Assembly (NCBI GenBank): GCA_036645575.1
Contig: JAVXNW010000034.1
Span: 1-24,307 of the forward strand
Reading direction: 5' to 3'
DNA: 24,307 nt
DNA from: JAVXNW01 sp036645575
GTDB taxonomy: Bacteria > Bacillota > Clostridia > Christensenellales > Aristaeellaceae
The position numbers were made by a program, and so were the translations under genes. The notes beneath the pieces are model-generated. The model saw nothing but the letters and a program-made list of their open reading frames with translations, made no database searches and was not told the DNA's origin. Positions 7,567 to 15,403 of the stretch are shown piece by piece; positions within the stretch are counted from its first letter, which is position 1; every line of letters begins with the position of its first letter.

Positions 7567-10500
7567 ATGGCCAAGAAACTGATCGCCTCCGCGCTTGCCT
7601 GCGCTTTGCTTTTGCTCTTTCTGAGCGGCGCGGGCCTTGCCATTTCCGAGCGCCCCGCCACGTGTCGCACGGTCAGGGTGGGCTATTTTGACTTTCCCGG
7701 CTATCACGACCGCGCGCCCGACGGGCGCAAGAGCGGCTACGGCTACGAGTATTTGCAGGAGATCCGCAAGTACGCAAACTGGCAATATACGTATGTGTTT
7801 TCCTCCTACGCGCAGTGCCTGGCGGACTTGGCGGAAGGGAAGATCGACCTCATGACATCGGTCTCCTATGCGCCCGAACGCGACGCGAGCCTTGACTATT
7901 CCGAGACGCCCATGGGCACCAAGAGCACCATTCTGACGGTAAAGGACACCGACCGCCGCTATGCCGCCGGCGAATACACCTCCTTTGACGGCATGCGCGT
8001 GGGCATGTTGCCCGGCAACACCAGCAACGACCACTTTGACGCGTTCAGCCAAACGCGCCATTTTTCCTACGTTCGCGACGACCAATACCACGATGTGCAG
8101 GCGCTCTGGCAGGCGCTGCAAGACGGCGCGGTGGACGCCATCATCACGAGCAACCTGCGCAAGCCCGACCGTGAGCGCGTGATCGCGGAGTTTTCGCCCA
8201 CCCCGCATTACGCGGTTGTGAAGGCCGGCAACACGCAACTCCTGTACGAGCTCAACATGGCCCTTGAGAAAGTGCGCATCGCCACCCCGACCTATCAATC
8301 GGCGCTGTACCAGAAATACTATGGCGCGGGCAGCGCGGGCGACATCGTCCTCTCTTCCAGCGAGCAGGCCTATATCCGCGACCATCCCAACTTGAATGTG
8401 CTGATCGCGCCCTCGCTCGCGCCGCTCGTCTCTCTCGAAAAAGGGCGTCCCGAGGGGATCGTCCCGGATTTTCTGGCCAAGATGCTGGCGCCGTCGGGGC
8501 TGACGCTTCATATGACCGTGGCCCAAGACGCGCGGGACTATCGCGCAAAGCTGGCGGATTCCGAAACCTATCCGGTGCTTGGAATGGTGGAGGAGGATCT
8601 CTACAACGCGGAAGTCAATCACCTGCGCTTGACCTCGCCCTACTTGACGCTCAACTACAACGTGATCACCCAAGTGGGCACGACCAATCAGCCCGTCGTC
8701 ATCGCGGCGGTCAAGGGGAAAAACGTCACCAAGGACTACATTGCGACCCACTACGCGCCTGAGCAGATCAAGTACTTCGAAACCTACGCGGACTGCGTGA
8801 CGGCCGTCTTGCAAGGAGAAGCCACGCGCACCATCATGAACAGCTACAACGCGGAGCGCGTCATCGAAAACGACATGCGCGATCTCCTCGTGAGCAATAC
8901 GATCATGGGCTTTCAGACCAGCCTTGCGCTGAGCGCGCATGGCGGCGCGGACGATCGGCTCTTCTCGATACTGAACAAGTGCGTAAACGCGCTCTCCCCT
9001 GACGACGCGCGCACGATCCTGCTTAAAAACACGCTCTACCGCGACCGTCAGATCACTTCGATCGAATACCTCTACAGGTACCCCCTGCAGGTGGTGTTGG
9101 CGCTTTCCCTATTTTTTGCGATTGCGCTGGCCGTCGTCGTCCTTGCGACGCGCCAACACCGACTGAAGCAGGAGCAGCGCACGCTCAAGGAGACCGCGCA
9201 CTTTGCCAAGATCGCCATGGGCGCGCACGGGCGCATCGTCGAAGTCAACATGGACGATTTGTCGGTTTTGTCCTATTCGTTTGTGAACAAGCAACTGGTC
9301 AAGCAGCCAAATGGCGCGTCGGCCGACGCGCTGGATGGCAGGTCGCGCCTCGAGCTAATTTACCCCGCGCACATCGCGCAATACGATCGCTTTTTTTCAC
9401 GGGAAAGCCTCTTGTCGCTTGCGGGAACCGACCTTCAAAAGACCTGCACCATGCAGGTGAAGGCGCCCGACGGCGCCTACCGCTGGACGCTGTTCACCTT
9501 GCAGGGCATTCCTTCCGACATGACGCATCCCAGCAACCTGATGATCTTTGAAAAAAACATCGAGGAGCTCAAGCGCGCGGAGACGCTGCGCCAGCAGCAG
9601 TTGACCGACGCGCTCAACACCGCGATGGCCGCGAGCGCGGCAAAGGGCACCTTCATGTCGCGCATGAGCCATGAGATCAGGACGCCGCTCAACGCGGTCA
9701 TCGGCTACATGACGATCGCCAAGAGCAGCGGCCAGGACCTAAGTAAGGTGAACGACTGCATTGCCAAGGCGGAATTTGCGGCAAAGCACCTGCTTTCGAT
9801 CATCAACGACGTGCTGGATATGTCCTCAATTGAGAGCGGCAAGCTCAAGATGGCCCATGTGCCGTTTGACTTTCGGGAACTGATCTCGGGGCTTGCCTCG
9901 GTGTTTTACAACCAGGCGCAGGCGAAAGACGTGGCTTTTGAGGTGATCAACCACCACGTCAGCGAGGACTTCCTGATCGGCGACAAGCTGCGGCTCAACC
10001 AGATTTTGCTAAACCTGTTGTCCAACGCGATTAAATTCACGCCCTCTGGCGGCGCGATCTACTTTACCGTCGAGCAGACCGCCATCAAAGAAGGCACCGT
10101 CTTCATGCGGTTTATCGTTGCCGACAACGGAATTGGCATGACGAAGGAATTTGAGGCTCGCCTGTTTTCGCCCTTTGAGCAGCAGGACGCGACGATTTCG
10201 CAGCACTACGGCGGTACCGGGCTGGGTCTTTCGATCACCAAGAACTTGGTCACCATGATGAACGGCGCCATCACCGCCAAGAGCGCGCCGGGCAAGGGCG
10301 CCACGTTTACGGTGGAATTGCCCTTTGATCGCGACCCGTCGGGCGCGCTCAAAAGGCAGGATGCGCAGAACTTCTCGCATGTGCGCGCGCTGATTGTGGA
10401 CGATGAGAAAAGCGCCTGCGAATACATGGAGATCCTGATGCAGCGCTGCGGCGTCAAGAGCGAATGCGTGCTGAGCGGCACGGCGGCCGTTGAGCGAATC

Positions 10501-11178
10501 GCGCAGGCGCATCACAGCGATCAGCCATTTGACCTGTGCCTGATGGACTGGAAGATGCCCGATATGGACGGGGTGGAGACGGTGCGCAAGATTCGCGAAT
10601 GCGTCGGAAACGACATGCCGATCATCGTGGTGACGGCCTACGACTTTGCCGAGATCGAGGACCCCGCCAAGGCCGCCGGGGTCAACCTGTTTATCTCTAA
10701 GCCGCTTTTCCAGTCAACCCTTTTTGACCTGCTGGTCAACACCTACGGCCGCTACAAGGCGGCGCACCCCCAGGCGCAGGATTCCGCCTGCGACTTTGCC
10801 GGGGCGCGGCTGCTGCTTGCCGAGGACAACGAGATGAACCGCGAAATCGCGACCGACATCCTCACGCAATACGGCTTTGCCGTGACGTGCGCGCGGGACG
10901 GCAAGGAGGCGGTGGACGCCTTTGAAGCAAGCGCCGCAGGCGACTACGCCGCGATTTTGATGGACATTCAGATGCCCGTGATGGACGGCCACGCCGCGAC
11001 GCGCGCCATCCGCGCCTCAAAGCACCCATCGGCCAAGACCATCCCGGTGATCGCCATGACCGCCAACGCCTTTTCAGAGGACATCGCGGCCTCGCACGCG
11101 TCCGGCATGAACGACCACATCTCAAAGCCCATCGACGTGGCGCAAATGCTCGCGATCCTCAAAAAATTCATTGACTGA
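7567..11178 (+). CDS. BvgS/EvgS-like hybrid sensor histidine kinase
   Basis: A 1203-residue membrane sensor. It has a signal peptide or first helix (about 4-25) and two tandem extracytoplasmic solute-binding (SBP_bac_3-like) domains (about 35-270 and 290-515). A membrane helix follows (about 533-556), then a PAS-like region (about 570-690). The HisKA dimerisation helix has RMSHEIRTPL with phosphorylated H702. The ATPase domain has N820, DNGIGM and GGTGLGLSI. Two receiver domains follow, with D994 (LMDWKMPD) and D1133 (LMDIQMPVMDG). BvgS and EvgS have the same twin Venus-flytrap layout but usually one receiver and an attached Hpt domain. Here the Hpt is a separate downstream gene. The ATG at 7567 is preferred because AAAGAGGA lies 8 nt upstream. 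The ligand is unknown; an amino acid or similar small molecule is a reasonable inference. Confidence 0.92.
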   Translation: MAKKLIASALACALLLLFLSGAGLAISERPATCRTVRVGYFDFPGYHDRAPDGRKSGYGYEYLQEIRKYANWQYTYVFSSYAQCLADLAEGKIDLMTSVSYAPERDASLDYSETPMGTKSTILTVKDTDRRYAAGEYTSFDGMRVGMLPGNTSNDHFDAFSQTRHFSYVRDDQYHDVQALWQALQDGAVDAIITSNLRKPDRERVIAEFSPTPHYAVVKAGNTQLLYELNMALEKVRIATPTYQSALYQKYYGAGSAGDIVLSSSEQAYIRDHPNLNVLIAPSLAPLVSLEKGRPEGIVPDFLAKMLAPSGLTLHMTVAQDARDYRAKLADSETYPVLGMVEEDLYNAEVNHLRLTSPYLTLNYNVITQVGTTNQPVVIAAVKGKNVTKDYIATHYAPEQIKYFETYADCVTAVLQGEATRTIMNSYNAERVIENDMRDLLVSNTIMGFQTSLALSAHGGADDRLFSILNKCVNALSPDDARTILLKNTLYRDRQITSIEYLYRYPLQVVLALSLFFAIALAVVVLATRQHRLKQEQRTLKETAHFAKIAMGAHGRIVEVNMDDLSVLSYSFVNKQLVKQPNGASADALDGRSRLELIYPAHIAQYDRFFSRESLLSLAGTDLQKTCTMQVKAPDGAYRWTLFTLQGIPSDMTHPSNLMIFEKNIEELKRAETLRQQQLTDALNTAMAASAAKGTFMSRMSHEIRTPLNAVIGYMTIAKSSGQDLSKVNDCIAKAEFAAKHLLSIINDVLDMSSIESGKLKMAHVPFDFRELISGLASVFYNQAQAKDVAFEVINHHVSEDFLIGDKLRLNQILLNLLSNAIKFTPSGGAIYFTVEQTAIKEGTVFMRFIVADNGIGMTKEFEARLFSPFEQQDATISQHYGGTGLGLSITKNLVTMMNGAITAKSAPGKGATFTVELPFDRDPSGALKRQDAQNFSHVRALIVDDEKSACEYMEILMQRCGVKSECVLSGTAAVERIAQAHHSDQPFDLCLMDWKMPDMDGVETVRKIRECVGNDMPIIVVTAYDFAEIEDPAKAAGVNLFISKPLFQSTLFDLLVNTYGRYKAAHPQAQDSACDFAGARLLLAEDNEMNREIATDILTQYGFAVTCARDGKEAVDAFEASAAGDYAAILMDIQMPVMDGHAATRAIRASKHPSAKTIPVIAMTANAFSEDIAASHASGMNDHISKPIDVAQMLAILKKFID

Positions 11179-11243
11179 CGCGCATGAACCGAGGGGCGCG
11201 CATATCGCCCGTCCCCAAATAAACAAACGCCGGAGGAAGAAAA

Positions 11244-11609
11244 ATGGACAATCTGCTCACACAGTTAGAGATGATCGGGTGCGACGTGCGGGGCGGCCTT
11301 GCGCGGTTTGCTGGAAACGAGGCGCTGTATCTAAAGTTTTTGTATCGCTTCCCAGATGAGGAGACCATGTCCAAATTTGAGAAAGCCATGCGCGAAAATG
11401 ATTACGAGGCCGCGCTGCGCGAAATTCACACCTTCAAGGGCGTCGCGGGCAACCTCGGGCTTGACGGGCTGTACACCATCGCGCAGAAGATCCAGCAGAT
11501 GCTCCAGGCGTCGGCCTACGACCAAGCGGCCACGTGCGCGCAGGATCTTTTCCACGAGTCTTCGCAAGTCTTTTCGCGCATCCGCGCCTGTGCGCAGGCG
11601 CGCGCCTAG
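11244..11609 (+). CDS. Stand-alone histidine phosphotransfer (Hpt) protein
   Basis: A 121-residue, mostly helical protein with the Hpt signature around H62 (IHTFKGVAGNLG), the residue that relays phosphate between receiver domains. GGAGGA about 8 nt before the ATG gives a good start. It follows the hybrid kinase by 65 bp with no clear terminator between them, so it is probably in the same operon. The expected flow is kinase H702 to a kinase receiver Asp, to H62 here, to D64 of the EAL response regulator. Which of the two kinase receivers feeds it cannot be told from sequence. It has no signal peptide or membrane helix. The 87 bp from its stop codon to the greA promoter hold no convincing U-tailed terminator. 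Confidence 0.9.
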   Translation: MDNLLTQLEMIGCDVRGGLARFAGNEALYLKFLYRFPDEETMSKFEKAMRENDYEAALREIHTFKGVAGNLGLDGLYTIAQKIQQMLQASAYDQAATCAQDLFHESSQVFSRIRACAQARA

Positions 11610-11696
11610 GCGGAAGGCGCACGCGGCCAGCGCGCAGCCCCTTGGCGGAATTTGCTTGGCCGGGCCGGGCGTGTGGGCGTTTTGGCTGGGCGGCGC

Positions 11697-11725
11697 TTGA
11701 CTTTTGCGCGGGGGTGTGGTAGAAT
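11697..11725 (+). promoter_or_regulatory. Promoter of greA-lysS
   Basis: TTGACT (11697-11702), a 17-bp spacer and TAGAAT (11720-11725), each one base from consensus. Transcription would start near 11732, giving a 95-nt leader before greA. Confidence 0.82.
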
Positions 11726-11735
11726 ATCGGCGACT

Positions 11736-11790
11736 GGAAGTCCGGCAGCACTGCGGTGTGCGCAGTGTTGTTCCTTTTATGCTGACTTCC
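11736..11790 (+). promoter_or_regulatory. Structured 5' leader of greA
   Basis: A nested hairpin fills the greA leader. The outer stem GGAAGTC (11736-11742) pairs with GACTTCC (11784-11790). Inside it, CAGCACTGCG (11746-11755) pairs with CGCAGTGTTG (11761-11770) with one G-U pair. No U run follows, so it is not a simple terminator. No known riboswitch or T-box signature was recognised. It may stabilise the mRNA or act in regulation. Confidence 0.5.
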
Positions 11791-11826
11791 GGCTTATTTC
11801 TATCTATTGGTAGGGAGGTCAGTATT

Positions 11827-12318
11827 GTGGCAGAAGAAATCTCTGTCAACCGCGTGGTGCTCACGCTTGACGGCAAACGAAAGCTGGATGAGGAGCTCAA
11901 TGCGCTTAAGACAGTAAAGCGGGTCGAAGTGGCCAAGGAAATCGAAGTGGCCCGTTCTTTTGGCGACCTGAGCGAGAACGCCGAATACGACGAGGCGAAA
12001 AACGAGCAGGCGCGCGTCGAGGGTCGCATTCGCACGTTGGAGGAGATGCTGCGCTTTGCCGAGGTCGTCGATCAGGACGACCAGCCCCGGGGCATCGTGG
12101 GCGTGGGCAGCGTGGTGCGCGTATTTGACTTGGGCTATGAAGAAGAGGACGAGTACACGCTGGTCGGGGCGACCGAGGCCGACCCGTCTAAGCTCCACGT
12201 GTCCACCGAGTCGCCGATCGGCATGGCGCTGATGGGCGCGAAGTTGGGCGCGGTCGTCGAGGCCAATACGCCCGGCGGCGTATTGCGCTTGCGCATCGAC
12301 GGAATCAGGCGCCCCTAA
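11827..12318 (+). CDS. greA: Transcription elongation factor GreA
   Basis: A 163-residue cytosolic factor that rescues backtracked RNA polymerase by stimulating transcript cleavage. The N-terminal coiled coil carries the tip signature GDLSENAEYDEAKNEQ with the acidic pair D47 and E50 that acts in the polymerase channel. The C-terminal globular domain includes the SPIGMALMGAKLG stretch. Length is close to the usual 158 residues. The GTG start at 11827 is chosen because AGGGAGGT (11812-11819) sits 7 nt upstream. The frame is open to 11704, but that would start inside the promoter. lysS follows after 46 bp with no terminator, a greA-lysS arrangement often seen in Bacillota, so one transcript is likely. 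Confidence 0.95.
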   Translation: MAEEISVNRVVLTLDGKRKLDEELNALKTVKRVEVAKEIEVARSFGDLSENAEYDEAKNEQARVEGRIRTLEEMLRFAEVVDQDDQPRGIVGVGSVVRVFDLGYEEEDEYTLVGATEADPSKLHVSTESPIGMALMGAKLGAVVEANTPGGVLRLRIDGIRRP

Positions 12319-12364
12319 CGCCGATAAAAGCACATAAGCCTTAGCAGAATTGGGAGGACGAATC

Positions 12365-13852
12365 ATGCCGGACGCAACGACCATCAACCCGCAGGAAGCG
12401 TATTCCGAGCAGACGCAGATACGCCTTCAGAAGCTTGCCGCGCTTGCGCAGGGCGGCAATAACCCGTATGATCTGGTCAAATACGACCAGACCCATCTTT
12501 CAAGCGCGATCCTTTCCTCCTATGAATCGCTCGAGGGGCAGGTCGTGCGCATCGCGGGGCGCATGGTCTCGCGGCGCGTCATGGGCAAGGCCAGCTTTGC
12601 CCACATTCTGGACGCGGCGGGCCAGATACAGGCGTATGTCAAGCGGGACGAGGTGGGCGAAGAGGCCTATCGTCAGTTCAAGGACGACGACATTGGCGAC
12701 GTGCTGGGCATCGAGGGCACGGTCTTTAAGACCAAGACGGGCGAAGTGTCCATCCACGCGACATCGGTCACGCTGCTCACCAAGTGCCTGCATCCGCTGC
12801 CGGAGAAGTTCCACGGGCTCAAGGACACCGACACGCGCTATCGCCAGCGCTACCTCGACCTGATCGTCAACCCCGAGGTGCGCGATACGTTCGTCAAGCG
12901 CTCTAGGATCATTCGCGCCATCCGCGATTTTTTGGACGCGCGCGGCTTTCTCGAGGTGGATACGCCGGTGTTGGGCACCCTTGAGATCGGCGCGGCGGCG
13001 CGGCCGTTTGTCACGCACCACAACTCGCTGGACCTTGACATGTACCTGCGCATCGAGACGGAGCTTCACCTAAAGCGCCTGATCGTGGGCGGGCTTGACC
13101 GGGTATACGAGGTGGGTCGCATCTTCCGAAACGAGGGCATGGACACGCGCCACAACCCCGAATTCACGTCGGTTGAGCTGTATCAGGCGTACACCGATTT
13201 TCGCGGCATGATGGAGCTGATCGAGGCGCTGTTTAAAGAGGTCGCGCAAAAGGTGTGCCAGACGACCGAGCTTACCTATCAGGGTCAGGAGATCCACTTG
13301 GGCGGAACCTGGGCGCGCATGACGATGGCGGAGGCCGCGAAAAAATACGCCGGGCTTGACTACTACGCCTGGCAGGACGACGCGCAGGCGGTCAGCGAAT
13401 GCCTGGCTGCGGGCTTCCACCCCGAAAAGGGCGCGAGCCGAGGCGACTGCCTGAACCTGCTGTTTGAAGAGACGGTCGAAGACAAGCTGATCCAGCCGAC
13501 CTTCATCTACGACTACCCGATCGAGGTCTCGCCGCTGGCCAAGCGCAAGGCGGGCGATCCCGGCATGACCGAGCGGTTTGAGTTCTTCATCGTGGGCTGC
13601 GAGTTTGGCAACGCGTTTTCCGAACTCAACGACCCGATCGACCAGCGCGGCCGGTTCGAGCGCCAAGTGGCGCTCAAGCGCGCGCAGGGCGCGAAGGCCG
13701 AGGTGGACGAGGACTTCGTGTGCGCGCTCGAATATGGCCTTCCGCCGACCGGCGGGCTGGGGTTCGGCCTCGACCGCATGGTGATGCTGCTGACCGACTC
13801 GGCCTCGATCCGGGACGTGCTGCTCTTCCCCACGATGAAGCCCAAGGCATAG
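12365..13852 (+). CDS. lysS: Lysyl-tRNA synthetase, class II
   Basis: A 495-residue class II enzyme that charges tRNA-Lys using ATP. The N-terminal OB-fold anticodon-binding domain covers about residues 50-150 (VRIAGRMVSRRVMGKASF is typical). The catalytic core has motif 1 near FLEVDTPVLG, motif 2 FRNEGMDTRHNPEF from F254, and motif 3 GLGFGLDR (464-471). The segment usually reading RIAPEL in motif 1 is RIETEL here, a mild departure. The ATG at 12365 is preferred over an in-frame TTG at 12350 because GGGAGG (12351-12356) is well spaced only for the ATG. It ends the greA-lysS operon and is followed at once by a strong terminator. Confidence 0.96.
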   Translation: MPDATTINPQEAYSEQTQIRLQKLAALAQGGNNPYDLVKYDQTHLSSAILSSYESLEGQVVRIAGRMVSRRVMGKASFAHILDAAGQIQAYVKRDEVGEEAYRQFKDDDIGDVLGIEGTVFKTKTGEVSIHATSVTLLTKCLHPLPEKFHGLKDTDTRYRQRYLDLIVNPEVRDTFVKRSRIIRAIRDFLDARGFLEVDTPVLGTLEIGAAARPFVTHHNSLDLDMYLRIETELHLKRLIVGGLDRVYEVGRIFRNEGMDTRHNPEFTSVELYQAYTDFRGMMELIEALFKEVAQKVCQTTELTYQGQEIHLGGTWARMTMAEAAKKYAGLDYYAWQDDAQAVSECLAAGFHPEKGASRGDCLNLLFEETVEDKLIQPTFIYDYPIEVSPLAKRKAGDPGMTERFEFFIVGCEFGNAFSELNDPIDQRGRFERQVALKRAQGAKAEVDEDFVCALEYGLPPTGGLGFGLDRMVMLLTDSASIRDVLLFPTMKPKA

Positions 13853-13863
13853 CCTCCATAATG

Positions 13864-13895
13864 TGGCGACAGCTTCATGCTGTCGCCATATTTTT
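13864..13895 (+). terminator. Intrinsic terminator after lysS
   Basis: A perfect 10-bp stem TGGCGACAGC/GCTGTCGCCA (13864-13873/13879-13888) with a TTCAT loop and a T-rich tail. It begins 12 bp after the lysS stop. The 130 bp between it and the next gene contain no promoter I can support. Confidence 0.9.
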
Positions 13896-14025
13896 ACCAT
13901 GATTCCGGATCGCCCGCGCATTTCCCGGCGCAATCAGCGCGGCGCGCCCGGCGGTTGCCTTTTTGTCGGGCGCTTCGGCACGTGAGCGCCTATTTCCAAG
14001 CGATGCGCAGAAGCGGAGGGTTTTC

Positions 14026-14712
14026 ATGTTCAAACGCAAAGCGGCTCTGGAGACATTTAAAAACCACCTGCACTATCGAAAATGGGTATATCTAGCGATT
14101 GCGGTGTTCGGCTTTTTCGCGTGCGACCTTGCGTACACGATGACCGAGTACCGCCCGCCAAGCGAGCGCAAGGTCGATTTCCAATTGGTGCAGGCCGGGT
14201 ACATGGACACCCAAGCGCTTGAGCCGATTGCGGCCAAGGCGCTTGCGGAGGTTCAAATCGTCGATCCGACGCTCGAGGCGGTCAGCCTCTATTCGATCAG
14301 CTATTCGGGCGACTCGGCCCAGGATATGTACGGCGCGCAGAAATACGTCGTGATGGTCGCGGCGCGCGAGGGCGCGGTGTGGGTGCTGCCGCACGCGCTG
14401 TTTGAGCAGCTGTACCTTCAGGGCGGACTGCTGCCGCTGGACGACTACGTGGCGCAGGGGCTTTTCCCCGTGGGACAAGCGGATCTTTCCCGCTACACGC
14501 GCCCCGAATCGATGGGCGAAACCGATGAGGCGGGCGTTCCGCTCGCGCCGAGCGGGCCTGAGCGCCTGTACGCGCTGCCGGCCACGCTGATGCCGGGGCT
14601 TGCGCGCTTTGGCTACGCGGTTGAGGACGCCTGCGTGGTGATGATGGGCTACTGCGCAAACCCCGAGACCAGCGCGCGCGTGCTGGGTTCGGTGATGCGG
14701 CAACTGCCTTGA
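14026..14712 (+). CDS. Unrecognised protein with one N-terminal membrane anchor
   Basis: A 228-residue protein I do not recognise. A basic N-terminus (KRK, HYRK) precedes one membrane helix (about residues 21-40, VYLAIAVFGFFACDLAY). The remaining 185 or so residues should face outside by the positive-inside rule. The outer part contains segments such as VWVLPHALFEQLYLQGGLLPLDDYV that faintly recall loops of extracellular solute-binding proteins, but this is too weak for a call. Several Cys residues lie near the C-terminus (DACVVMMGYC). The start is supported by GCGGAGGG (14013-14020) 5 nt upstream of the ATG. A second small membrane protein follows 85 bp later and is probably co-transcribed. 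The position between lysS and a sensor kinase does not reveal its role. Confidence 0.75.
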   Translation: MFKRKAALETFKNHLHYRKWVYLAIAVFGFFACDLAYTMTEYRPPSERKVDFQLVQAGYMDTQALEPIAAKALAEVQIVDPTLEAVSLYSISYSGDSAQDMYGAQKYVVMVAAREGAVWVLPHALFEQLYLQGGLLPLDDYVAQGLFPVGQADLSRYTRPESMGETDEAGVPLAPSGPERLYALPATLMPGLARFGYAVEDACVVMMGYCANPETSARVLGSVMRQLP

Positions 14713-14797
14713 CGGCCATTGCCCCGCCGCAAGCATCATCCATGCCCCCATGAACCGCGCGAGCGCCACTGGCGCAAAATGCGCAAAGGAGAAAATT

Positions 14798-15313
14798 ATG
14801 ACGACGCAGAAATTGAGTGCCAAGCAGGTTACGCCGCTTCAGGGAATTTTGCTGATCGCGGGCATTGTCGCGACGATGTTTTTGATGTCGGTCGCGGGGC
14901 GACTGCTGCGCGGATATGTGCCGCTGGTCTGGGTACAATTGGGGGTGGTGGCGCTGGCGGCGCTGGCCGCGTTTTACCTGATGCGCCACGTGATCGTGGA
15001 ATACCAGTACACGGTCGCGGACGACAGCTTCTTTATCGAGCGCCTGTACGGGCGCAGGAGCAAGATCATGCTGCAGATTCCGCTTGCCGACGCGCTGTAT
15101 TTGGGCACGCGGGAAGCCGCGCTTGAAAAGTGGCCCGGCAGCCGGATGAACTGCAACGCCATCGTCCGGGGCGTCGCCCTCCCGGTCAAGACGCTCGCCT
15201 ACCGCAAGGGCGGGGAGATGCTGCTGGCTCAAATTCAGCCCGACCCCGCGCTCACGAAGGCGCTGTTTGACCTTGAAAAGCGCAAGCAGAAGGCCGAGGA
15301 CAAGTGGGGCTAA
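14798..15313 (+). CDS. Unrecognised two-helix membrane protein, PH-like tail possible
   Basis: A 171-residue protein with two hydrophobic segments (about residues 15-35 and 42-62). A soluble domain of about 105 residues follows and should face the cytoplasm. The tail begins EYQYTVADDSFFIERLYG and looks rich in beta strands, recalling bacterial PH-like (YdbS-type) membrane-associated domains; this is a tentative reading. The last 20 residues are strongly charged (EKRKQKAEDK). The ATG at 14798 is chosen over an in-frame ATG at 14750 because AAAGGAG lies 6 nt upstream. It lies between the unrecognised anchored protein and a YesM-type kinase. No known function could be assigned. Confidence 0.75.
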   Translation: MTTQKLSAKQVTPLQGILLIAGIVATMFLMSVAGRLLRGYVPLVWVQLGVVALAALAAFYLMRHVIVEYQYTVADDSFFIERLYGRRSKIMLQIPLADALYLGTREAALEKWPGSRMNCNAIVRGVALPVKTLAYRKGGEMLLAQIQPDPALTKALFDLEKRKQKAEDKWG

Positions 15314-15332
15314 GGGGCGCCGAATCAATCCC

Positions 15333-15358
15333 GCGGCACGCGCTTTCATCCGTGCCGC
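15333..15358 (+). other. Perfect hairpin between membrane protein and kinase gene
   Basis: An 8-bp perfect stem GCGGCACG/CGTGCCGC with a 10-nt loop in the 90-bp gap. No T run follows, so it is not a standard terminator. It could be an mRNA-processing or stability element. Confidence 0.4.
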
Positions 15359-15403
15359 CCTAAGCGTCCCGAAATTTCAGAATCAATGACCGGGAGAATG
15401 TGA

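Noticed and set aside
7528..8940. Long antisense open frame (470 codons) across the hybrid kinase gene
   Set aside because: It mirrors the codon pattern of the GC-rich sense gene, is rich in Arg/His and shows no recognisable domain.
11746..11758. GCACTGCGGTG in the greA leader matches the right 99-bp repeat
   Set aside because: Only 11 bases match, and the surrounding hairpin is built differently, so I treat it as chance.
11704..11826. Extended greA start at 11704
   Set aside because: It begins inside the -35/-10 spacer of the promoter; GTG 11827 has a strong ribosome site.
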